Assembly: GCF_000346465.2 (NCBI RefSeq)
Contig: NC_034009.1
Location: 34,141,251 to 34,205,250, forward strand
Source: Prunus persica
Lineage: Eukaryota; Streptophyta; Magnoliopsida; Rosales; Rosaceae
Reading direction: 5' to 3'
DNA length: 64,000 nt
Shown: positions 10,774 to 20,145 of the stretch, piece by piece
Numbering within the stretch: the stretch's first letter is position 1
How the letters are laid out: the number at the start of each line of letters is the position of its first letter
Notes under the pieces: generated by a model
Told to the model about the DNA's origin: nothing
Database searches by the model: none
What the model saw: the letters and a program-made list of their open reading frames with translations, nothing else
Position numbers and translations under genes: made by a program

Positions 10774-11211
10774 ATGAGTGGGAGAACCTACGTTGTGATA
10801 TTCTTCTTCTGGGCTGCCCTCACTCTCATCACCCCCACACTCATTTTCCTCTCAGAGACTTCAAAACCCTACTTGGATTCAAATGGTAAGAAATAGTGAG
10901 AGATATGGAAAAAAAAAAAAAAAATTTACTGTTGTAGTTGTGCTCTGATTTCTTGACACTTTGAAATGATTTTTGTAACCTCTTTCTCTTCTGCTTCATG
11001 TCTGGCAGGTGAGAAAATTGAAGGAATCAAGGCTAGAAGAATGATAGAAATCATGAGATATCAAAGAAGCAGAGCAACCACAGAAGCACCTGCACCAACT
11101 CCAACTTCAGACCTGAAACCAGCTTTGGAGACTAGAGAAACCAATATTGGAAAGGGCTTGTTAGAATCTTTGAGATTGATGATCAAAAATACCAAGTTCA
11201 AGTTAACGTGA
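10774..11211 (+). CDS. small single-pass membrane or secreted protein, unknown function
   Basis: Two exons, 10774-10885 and 11009-11211, joined through GT-AG in frame, give 104 residues. Residues about 6-26 (YVVIFFFWAALTLITPTLIF) form a hydrophobic helix that could be a signal anchor or a cleaved signal peptide. A conserved-looking basic patch GIKARRMIEIM follows, then a Thr/Pro/Ala-rich stretch (EAPAPTPTSDLKP) and a basic C-terminus. I do not recognise the family. The intact second exon and correct splice sites contrast with the broken copy at 6770-7019. Sequence upstream (10400-10770) is strongly shared with 6408-6769, so promoter and 5' UTR were duplicated together. Small size and arrangement would fit a secreted-peptide precursor or a small membrane adaptor; neither is shown. 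Confidence 0.65.
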
Positions 11212-12042
11212 GTGCATCAGACTGAATGTCCAAACTATACAAAATTCAAGACCAGAGTATTTTTAGTTTAGATTTTTCTTGATGCATGAAAGCTACTTCC
11301 GAGACAGAGCTCGTGACTTTTCGGTTTGAGGCTCTCCGGTTATCTCCGGGAGAAACAATGTAAATGTGACATGTCAATGCAAGAAAACAAGTGCACTGGT
11401 TTTTCAAGTATAATGTTGTTTATTTCGTTTACTGGGATGTTAGGTTGTACAAGGAAAATTAAAGCATAATTTAGCTGACCAAACAACATTGGTGATGTGA
11501 GCAAAGACATTGAAAAATGGATGTTTTTGTCATTGTCTAAGTTGGGAGTTGCTGACACTGGGGCTGTCTCCTAAGCAAGACAAAAGGCTCAATTAATTGT
11601 GTTGGTACTTGGTATCATAATTTGCTGCAATTCGAACGACCAAATGTAAATAGGCTTCTAATATAAGGGATAGTGCAGTAATAAAAATGTGACCACCCAT
11701 GCCACAACCATCTCTGTGCTTTTGATGGGTGTTCTGTTCTGTGTCCAAGTGACGGTGTCACGGTTTCATCGAAAAATTGCAATGACAGTGCTTGGCGTCT
11801 CTCAAAAAACCAGAACCAACCACAAATGTAAATGCATAAAACACTTTGTTGATGTAGAAGTAGATTTATGTTTCATCACAAACAAACTCCATCCAGGTTC
11901 GTTTTGATATTAAGAAGACAGGAAACTCGTACGGCACAAACACTTTCCATTTCGCTCAAACAACAATTACGTACTTAAAAATAAATTATTATTGTTCTGA
12001 GATAATTCAGTAAACAGCTTAGCAGCAGTGTCTTAGTAGTTT
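11212..12042. other. intergenic, no gene seen
   Basis: This lies between the small-protein gene and the 3' end of the reductase gene. No coding region or structured repeat is recognised. Confidence 0.5.
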
Positions 12043-13412
12043 CTAAACAAATTGGTCGAGGTAGTCTTCCACAGGGGTGTACTTGACATCAGGGTACAGC
12101 TCAGAAGCCTCCACTCCGAACGATGGCTCGATCTCGAAGTTGGTATGATCTCCCTTCACGAACACTGAGTGGTTGATTGCTAATATCACATTGATTGGAA
12201 TTGGGGCCTCTGCAACAATATTTAATCACAGATTAACTAACACCAATGGCAGCAAACTTTTCATTGTTTTCAAACATTGCCTTAAATTACTGACCTTGAA
12301 TGTCCTGGAGAAGCTTGTCCTCTGGAACATAGACCTTTTCAAGGACTTTGCCAATCTTCTTCTCCCACAAGGCAACAAGCTCATTGAATGAGTAAATGTT
12401 TCCGGGTGGCTTGATGTAGACAATCTTGTTCAATGTTCTTGGGTCATCAACGGCCCTGATGGTATAAGTTCCAATGTCCTCTTCCTTGTTGAAGACAGCT
12501 GCAGCGACAAAAACAAAAATTAGGAAGAAAAATAAAATGAGAGAAAGAGTGCCAAAATTTGTGAACGCAATTGGAATTTGAGATAATCACCCTTCGGATT
12601 TCCATCCCCTAAGATAATGACTTTGTCTCTGGGTGGAGAGCTGACGCCGGGCTGTGCCAAAGTGGGCAGAAAATAGCCAGCAAAGCAGTTGCTGGACACG
12701 TAAGTGTAGGGGATGCCCTCCGCCTCTATGGCACGCCGGATTTGGACTTTGATTGCAAATGCAGACTTAGCTGGCTCCACTGCATGCACACGATCCACAT
12801 CGTTTCCAAACTCCGACGGAAAAAATCTCTGCATAAAAAAACACATTTATTCATCAATCAAATACTAATTAATTAAATTGAATGCAAATGAACGGACTCA
12901 TTGTCGTGACTAATTAGTGCAACGCATATATGAGAGTTTGAGTAGTTGCAATTAGAATTTAGAGGCAGGCACCAACCAACCTTGACATTTCCAGCTTCTT
13001 TAATGGCAGCAATGATCTTGGTCTGGTCAGCAAGTACCAAGTGACCTACAGTTGATATCACCACGTCCACCTGTTTGATCGCCTTCACCAAGCTCTCGTG
13101 GTCATAAAGATCCCCCTGCACACACATTCCACAACAAACTCACCTATGAAATTAATTAGCATATATAATTAAGTGACTAAACATAATTAAGAACAAACAT
13201 AGAGTATGTATGAAATAATATAAACGTACGTAGAGCAGAGTGACACCCAAGTTGTTGAAATTGCGAATGAGGGTGGACTTGGCAGGGTCGTTGGCCGTGG
13301 CCTCTCTGACAAGAGCAAAGGTTGGATGGCCAGCCTTTGCGCTGGCTTCAACAATGAACTTGCCAATGTAGCCTGTGCCTCCAATGATCAAAACCTTGCT
13401 CTTCTCAGCCAT
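12043..13412 (-). CDS. PCBER: phenylcoumaran benzylic ether reductase (isoflavone reductase family)
   Basis: Five exons: 13412-13230, 13115-12981, 12828-12591, 12498-12295 and 12209-12043. They give 308 residues, exactly the usual PCBER length. It is a cytosolic NADPH-dependent short-chain-type reductase acting on lignan/neolignan phenylcoumarans (family knowledge). The dinucleotide-binding GGTGYIG motif is at residues 11-17. The conserved catalytic Lys lies in SAFAIKVQIRR (K133), preceded by RFFPSEFGND. The ending SELYPDVKYTPVEDYLDQFV is the classic PCBER C-terminus. All introns are GT-AG with consistent phases. A CTT-rich leader (about 13433-13458) sits directly upstream of the ATG. Homologues in this family include minor birch/pear pollen and fruit allergens. 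Pinoresinol reductase or isoflavone reductase are less likely. Confidence 0.95.
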
Positions 13413-14461
13413 TACAAATTAGAATGATCAAATTCTTCTTCTTCTTCTTCTTCTTTTTCTTATATGAAATTTTGTGTTTTCAAGTTATGATATAAACAGA
13501 GAGGTAGCGCATGAGCAGAATTTATGGGGGAAATTATTATAATAACCTATCATGCTTTCTAGGTGGAAGTCGTATGGTGGCTGTGACTGTTCACCACTTT
13601 TTTAATTCGACTTTGGTAGAATATTATCCTCCCCCCACCATCATCAACTACCTTGGTTGAGATATCCATGTCCTCTATAATTTTTCTTCATTTAAAAGCC
13701 AACAATGCTACATGAAAAGTCATCATTACCCTCTTATCTGTTCAAAAAGGGGGGTTGGTGGAGGGCAACACCTGGACTCTCTCCATTTTATCATTCTAGA
13801 ATGAATCCTGCCGGTAACAGGGTAAACGTTCATAATTTTTTATTAATAGGGAGGGATTGAATTAAATTATAATTGTGTAAAATAGGACCCAGCTCCTTTT
13901 TTGGAGTGATATTTTTATTCAATAAAGATCACAATTTTTATCATACCACTTGCAAATAATACGGATTTAGAAAAAGGCAACATGATTATAGTGTGAAGGC
14001 TAAGAATGCCTTGATGATCATGTTTGTTTGCGTTCAACTACTTACAAAAGAATCATTTCTTTGATATTACTGTAAGAGCATTTCCAACCCAGCCTAGTTA
14101 AGGCAAAAAGTCTATTAAGCCTTAAAAACCATTTCCAACGCTGCAATTCAGCATAAAATATGACAAGAAAGAGATTCGAACACAGGAGCTCTAATAACAC
14201 CTTGCATAAATATGAAATTTTTAACGGAAAGAAAATCCCAGAAAAACATCACAATAAAGCACTAAATAAAACACAGCTTACATGAAAGTATCATCTCATA
14301 ATTTGTACAAGGGTCATAGAAACACTCAACCGACCAACCGTGACAAGTTGACAACAAACAAACTCATATCTCACATACGAAAAAAGGTTACGGATCAAAG
14401 CTAGTGGCATAGTAGCCCATGAAAAATATGCGCTTGCAGACTTGGGCCTGGTAGGAACAGA
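13413..14461. other. intergenic, with CTT tract and possible MITE end
   Basis: A (CTT)n tract at 13433-13458 lies in the reductase 5' UTR. Around 14095-14150 the sequence GAGCATTTCCAACCC...CCATTTCCAACGC resembles the ends of plant MITEs but is too short to define an element. Nothing else is recognised. Confidence 0.4.
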
Positions 14462-15199
14462 TCAAGTAGTAATTTGGTCAGGAGTGTCTGATTTGGGGGC
14501 CCATTTGGGTACGTGGAACTGTGACGCGTACGTGTTGGAAGCGCTTTCCGACAGAGGGGGTTCATTCAGAAATGCCCAATTGCTTAAAGTCCACCTGTAC
14601 CACCATTCACCATGGAAGCAAGGAAGCATAAAATTACTAATTGTTCTTTAATTAATTGGGTGGGTTAAGAAGTTGATGAGCTTACCAGCCCTTGTTGTTT
14701 CTGATTTTGTGAGCGTTTGTTTCATGAATATCTGTCTCCTTAGTTTTGGCTGCAGGAAAAGTGTTTGATTTCTGTAATTTTCTTCCCGATTCATCATCAG
14801 CTTTGATTTCCTGTCATGTGTGTGTGTATATATTATATATTCATGCATAAGTAATCACCCAACTTATTCTTTTCTTTTTACCACAAAAAAGAAAAGGAAA
14901 AAAGAAGCGAAACTTTTTACACAAACCTGAGTAGTGGTGGTTTGATGTAATTCATTATTGTTGGCTCTCCAGTAAGCTTCAATCTCGTCCTTGGTGAGTG
15001 ATTGATTCCTCTTGCACACATCTGAAGAAACAGAAACAGAAACAGAAACAGAAACAGAAATAGAAATAGAAAGAAAGCTTGAGTAAATAGAAATAGAAAT
15101 ATACCATGGATTAATTCAAAATTAAGTTAATTAGAAATTGAGATGACCTGGTTTGGAATTTAGGACGGGTGAGTCCCATCCTGCCATCAGTGAACCCAT
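14462..15199 (-). CDS. small conserved plant protein (MGSLMAGWDSP family), unknown function
   Basis: Four short exons on the minus strand: 15199-15148, 15021-14927, 14738-14686 and 14594-14462. They give 110 residues. The N-terminus MGSLMAGWDSPV is followed by a basic, charged segment with SLTKDEIEAYWR (about residues 23-34), then a variable linker, then a C-terminal block NKGWWTLSNWAFLNEPP and a final FHVPKWAP. I recall plant proteins with this start, a KxEIxxYWR motif and a WWxxSNWAFLNEPP motif, but know of no function. Exon 3 can start at 14738 or, using the next AG, three bases later; both keep the frame. The middle (usually longer in such proteins) is short here. There is no signal peptide or membrane helix, so a soluble protein is likely. 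Confidence 0.7.
15025..15072. repeat. (GAAACA)n / (GAAATA)n hexamer microsatellite
   Basis: About seven units lie in intron 1 of the small conserved protein gene, immediately upstream (minus-strand sense) of the exon 2 acceptor, where they form part of the polypyrimidine tract. Confidence 0.85.
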
Positions 15200-16027
15200 G
15201 TATGATATATATATGTATTTCCTCCGATTGCTTTAAAACTAAACACAAATGACTTTTCTACTCTTCTTCCTGATCCTGCGAATAATCTACACTTCCTCAC
15301 TTGCTGTAAATTAATTTATTCACAAATTAGTCTTATATATACAAAAACAAATGTTGGAGGTGACTGCCTTATGGCTGGGACCATGTATATCTTTTACTTT
15401 GTTCTTATCCCCAAGAAAATTAATATTTTGGTATCAGCTTAGCTACACGCCAATTTAATAGCCCACAGGTTTGCATATAATAAAGGCGTCCCGTCACTTT
15501 TTTTGGAAGCTTGAGCAAGATTAATCCTATTTCCCCTTTTGTTTTTTTGGTATATGTCGGTATGGTCATTTCTAATTTCCGAGTTTGGATGGAACAACAT
15601 ATATATCCATTCAAATTCCAATCCTATCCAAGGGAGAAAAAAGAAAAAGAAAAAGAAAAGTTGACAATTTTTTATTTCTTTCAATAAAATAAACAGACAC
15701 CCATGCAAGGAAAATACTTGACTCCTTTCTTGGAAGTAGAAACTCTTATTTTCTTGTCAATCACAATTTGATATGCGTATAGAGATTTTATTGTTGTTGT
15801 GTTTTTGATAAATTATTTTCGTATATGAGTCAATATATTATTTACAAGAAATAGAAATGCCTCCGATGTTCCTCATTTAATTAACGAATTTTCACTATAA
15901 CATGAGTCAACAATGAATGAATGAATTTCAATATACATACATGAGATAATAAGATAACTTTACAAGTAAATAATTTGTTTATAAATCTAAACACACATTT
16001 CCACACAATTGAGTATTGAGAATTGAA
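15200..16027. other. intergenic, no gene seen
   Basis: AT-rich DNA between the small conserved protein and the second pectinesterase. There are no coding or repeat features beyond short A/T runs. Confidence 0.5.
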
Positions 16028-17346
16028 TTAAGTCTTAGTAGAAAATGCTTTCTTCTTGAAGCTGGTTGGGGCTGATCTTATCCAAGCTTTGCCATCGATG
16101 GAGTCCTTGGTTAAGAAGGGTGCAGCTTCTTCACCCGTAAGGTTACGTGCCCATTCAACTCTTTTTGATGTTGCAGCTCCAGCTCCAGAACATCTATATT
16201 GCCCATAGTAAACCGTACTATGTACGTACACATCATCAAATTTAAACCAAATTAGGAAGAGTTCGTTCGTTTGAGTAAGAAATGAAGGATTAATTAAAAC
16301 CGTAACCAAAAACAAAAACAAAAATACCTTAATTGGTCGGGTGAGTTTCCCCAGTCGTCCCAACCTTGTGGAAGTATGGCATTGGACATGTAAGTGAAGG
16401 CAAAGACGACTCTTGAATAGCCACCCCACGGTCTTCCTAACATTGCCGTTTTGACGCCACTGATTTTGCAGCTGAAGAAGGTGAACCCTGTGTCCTCTGA
16501 AGGTGACATCCTTCGTTGAGCTGTTATGGCTCCTGCTCCTCCCGAAATTGAATGCAAATGACACCTCTGCAAATTTAATTAAAACCCAATTTATACTAAT
16601 CCTTTACCAAATTAACTCAAAAAATATATTTTTTTTTTGTTAATTACCTCAAAAAAAGAAGCAGCATTTCCACATATAAAATCAGTAGCTCCTTCAATAT
16701 AACAGTTGTTGTAGTAGTGCCTGCCGGTGTCATCAAGTAGGGTGTCCTGATAAGACAATATTTTGCACCCATAAAATGCTGCTCTATCTCCCGACACCCT
16801 TAGCGCCACTGCTTTGCCACCCGCTCCGTAAGTGTTCTGCAACGAAACATTAGATTCAATATAAAAAATTCCCTCGTTTCGTCGATGTTACCACGAAACA
16901 AAAAGACTATCTGATATAATTTCATACAACAACATGAGCATGCGTTTTGAATATACCTGAATTGTGAGATAGCGGCCTATAAAATCAGAAGCCAAAACAG
17001 AGAAAGTTGGAGATTCAAATATCTCCCCACCGTCGTTCCATGTTATTATGGTGTCGTTTGCCTTTGTGCCACTTATTGTAATGAAGGGTTTGTCAGCGGG
17101 CACACTAATTTTTTCTTCGTACACTCCACGCCTAACCCTAATAAACACAAGATCCACGTTATTAGACGGCACGGCATCAATGGCATCTTGTATTTTCTTG
17201 TAATCTCCTTTGCCTGACTGGTCAACCGTGATGAGAACGGCTGTTGACCCCTGGGTTGTGTCTGCTTCTGCTTTAGAAAAAGCCACAAAAGCATGCAATA
17301 TTATGGCCATGGCAAAGAAGCACTTGATCATCATCGTGGTCGCCAT
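16028..17346 (-). CDS. PME: pectinesterase (PME11-like, no pro-domain), most canonical of the three
   Basis: Exons 17346-16957, 16836-16648, 16566-16328 and 16217-16028 give 335 residues. Exons 1-3 have exactly the same lengths as those of the 18.1 kb gene. A signal peptide (about residues 1-26) leads straight into the catalytic domain, with no PMEI pro-region. Catalytic landmarks are [15 protein letters not shown] (Q160/D161), DFICG (D182) and LGRPWGG (R238/W240). K138 in GKAVALRV occupies the position that is Gln in most pectinesterases. The C-terminus keeps the family-like [10 protein letters not shown] ending, unlike the two sister genes, which have replaced it. It is secreted to the apoplast and de-esterifies pectin if active. 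Confidence 0.9.
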
Positions 17347-17701
17347 TAGAGACTATATCTGCTTTGATCAAAAGGTGTATGAAAATTAATTATCTCTGCG
17401 TAGGTAGGTCGATAATTAATTATAGAATAAATGAATGAATGGATGAATTGAAGAATATGGGTGCTCCTGATTATATAGGTGAATGTCAAGGAAGGTGGGG
17501 CCGTTTTCTTGGCAATAAAGTCTTATGAATTAGAACCACTTTTACAAGGAACGAGTGGAGGCCAGGAGGAGGAAGATAATTACAAGGAATTTCGACGGCC
17601 AGTGATAGAAGAAGTAAGCCGGCAGCAGGAGATTTTTACTTGAGACTGAAGAAACAAATGTTTGAAAAAACAAAAGGAGTGAGGTGGTGAAGATGATCAG
17701 A

Positions 17702-17702
<1 letters not shown>

Positions 17703-17727
<25 letters not shown>
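17703..17727. repeat. (AT)n microsatellite
   Basis: An uninterrupted AT dinucleotide run in the space between the second and third pectinesterase genes. Confidence 0.9.
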
Positions 17728-17734
<7 letters not shown>

Positions 17735-17973
17735 AACATTAATAAGAAAATCTTATAATGGCGGCGTATTGAATTATTGATGTTACACAAGTCTTGAGGT
17801 AGCTTAAGAAGTAGATTAAGTAGGTCATTTGTGTGAAATTGTATTGTTAATGGCACATTACGTTATTGAGCGAGCAGGCGGCTCAGTTGCTTGGATTTGG
17901 GGCTTGACCACGGCTGCCGCCGTCGAAAAATATTAGGGCTATATGGAACTGGTCTAATTCATAATTCTCATAA

Positions 17974-19625
17974 TCGCAACAACGAATGAAACTTGACCAA
18001 GTCAGTTCCTAAACCTGTTGGGTTTATTAAAAAAAGGGCTTTACAAAAAAGTTTGTACAAATCTAGAATATAAGAATCTATAGGCGCCGCACCCTCTCGA
18101 GAACCACTACTCAATGGTGAGCCCTGCAGCTGAAGCGAGAGCCTGCTCCACGTTGGCTTTGTTTCCTTCTCCTCCAATGGGAGTGGAAGCTCCACGTTTC
18201 CCTCCTCCTCCGTCGCTACCAATAATTGTACGCCGAAGGGCACTAGCCTGAGCCATGAAGTGTGCAAATTCTCTGGTGGTAAGCTTGTGTGCCCAATTAA
18301 CTCTTTGTGTTGTCACGGCTCCCGGTCCAAAACAGTTGTATTCCCCATAGAAAACGTTACTGCATGCGCGTGTACACATTAAATTAAAACCAAATTACAA
18401 AACATATCAAAAAATAAAATAAAATAGAGTAATTGAAAAATTAAGTACTCGAAAATATATACCTTAAGTTGTAGGGTGATAGCCCCCAACTGTCCCAACC
18501 TTGTGGCAGAATCACGTTTGACATTTGAGTGTAGGCAAATACGACTCTGGCATATGGCCCCCATGGCCTTCCCAAGAGTGCCGTTTTGACGCCGGTGATG
18601 TTGCACCACAAAAAGGTGAACCCAGATTCCTCTGAAGGAGAAGTTCGTCGTTGGGCCGTTATAGCTCCGTTTTGACCCGAAAGTGTATGCAAGTGACAAT
18701 TCTGCAAATTAATCACTTAGTTAATCTCCATATATACTAAGTAATATTTAATTAATTAAATGGTACGTAGATATATACCGCATATAAAGAATCAGCACTT
18801 CCAAATATAAAATCAGTGTCTCCTTGAATGAAGCAGTCTTTGTAGTAGTGCTTGCCAATCTCGTCAAATAACGCATCTTGATGGGACAAAATTTTGCACC
18901 CATAGAATGCTGCTCTGTCTCCTGATACTCTTAGTGCCACTGTTTTGTCACCGGTTCCATATGTATTCTGCACTCACCAATTCAAATTAAGTAAAATTAA
19001 TTATATGTTAAAACAATATATATAATTCGTAGTCTATATAAAAATTATGCATAAACTTGAAAACAATACGATTTAGTTTCATCAATAGAAGCGAAATATA
19101 TATATACACCTGAATTGTGAGTTGGCGTCCTGTAAAATCAGAAGCCCACACAGCAAAGACTGCGGTTTGATTTATCCATCCGGCTTGGTTCCATGTTACT
19201 ATGGTCTGCTCTGCGTTTGTGCCACTCATTGTTATAAAGGGTTTGTCTGCAGGCACATAAACTTTTTCTTGGTAGACACCAGGTCGAACCCAAATCGACA
19301 CAGGCACGGCGTTGTTAGACGGCACGGCATCAATAGCGTCTTGTATTTTAGTATAGTCACCTTTGCCGGACTGATCGACGGTTAGAGAAATTGGTGGTGT
19401 TGGGTGTGCTTGAGAGAGCACACCCATCATCACCATGAAAGCATAGAAGAAGAGCATGGCCATATATTGCCAATAATAAGATTTCGTTGAATTTTGCATG
19501 TCATAGTTATAAGGTATGTATATATAGGGTTGCTATCCATGCAGAGCTAGGAGTTCAAGTAGCTAAAACTTTCTGGATTTAGGAAAAGTTAAAACATCAT
19601 GTTTTTCCCCATTTAATTGGGATTC
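17974..19625. repeat. parent segment of the pectinesterase duplication
   Basis: This is the counterpart of 7014-9158: the same four-exon gene, 3' flank (TAAACCTGTTG...GGCTTTACAAA) and upstream region (GTTGCTATCCATGCAGAGCTAGGAGTTCAAGTAGC to TTTAATTGGGA). Intron and flank sequence are shared, so this is DNA-level duplication, not retroposition. Confidence 0.85.
18107..19499 (-). CDS. PME: pectinesterase (PME11-like, no pro-domain), sister of the 7.2-9.0 kb copy
   Basis: Exons 19499-19110, 18967-18779, 18701-18463 and 18359-18107 give 356 residues. It starts at ATG 19499 with a hydrophobic signal peptide. Motifs are [14 protein letters not shown] (Q160/D161), DFIFG (D182) and LGRPWG (R238/W240). 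K138 precedes TVALRV in place of the usual Gln. It is nearly identical to the gene at 7213-8966, with only scattered differences: the last codon of exon 2 is GCG (Ala) here but GAG (Glu) there and in the third gene. The C-terminal tail ends in a short Gly/Ala-rich stretch instead of the usual GKxWL ending. Same strand and close spacing with the 16 kb gene indicate a tandem array. Confidence 0.88.
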
Positions 19626-20110
19626 AGCCTCTCCATGGGAACTTTCCTTTTCTGAGGACCAATGAGCACCTGTTTACTTTGACTTCTCACTCATCGATTT
19701 GTGCCTTCTGCTGCAAGAAAAGAATTGGCTCAAAGCCTATTTGCTTTTATTTTGTATTTTTTTGGTCTGAAAAGAATTGAAAGATTACTGAAACGGGTCT
19801 TATGGGTTAGAATCTATTATTAGGATTCTCACCCATTGGATCAATCTGATGGCTCCAATAACTTTGTCGCTCAGAGGCGCTTAAATATTGGACCTCAAGT
19901 CTGGTGAGCCGTTCTGACTAGATTAGGTCGACCTCGCTTCTTCCTGTCTTTTGGGCCATAACAAAGCTAGGAGTACGAAGAAACAAATATTTGAGACGAT
20001 GGCCGTGTCTAATTCATTATCTGGACTCAGAACGCAAACGTTGGGTTCAATTCATTATTTAGATGAACTCGAGTAGCTTATAATTCAAGTTATTAAAAGT
20101 AATTATTCAT
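19626..20110. other. intergenic, no gene seen
   Basis: Unique-looking sequence between the pectinesterase promoter and the retroelement complex. No feature is recognised. Confidence 0.45.
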
Positions 20111-20111
20111 G

Positions 20112-20143
20112 CACAGTGATAGGGCTTGACTGGCCGATACCAG
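20112..20143 (-). repeat. one arm of a long-range inverted repeat (partner 25018-25050)
   Basis: The 23 bases 20112-20134 are the exact reverse complement of 25028-25050 (GCCAGTCAAGCCCTATCACT core). A further GGTAT box matches just outside. This arm abuts the point where the copia reverse transcriptase sequence stops. Confidence 0.85.
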
Positions 20144-20145
20144 AG

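Noticed and set aside
14095..14150. MITE-like GAGCATTTCCAACCC end
   Set aside because: Only one end is seen and no matching terminal repeat or target duplication was found nearby.
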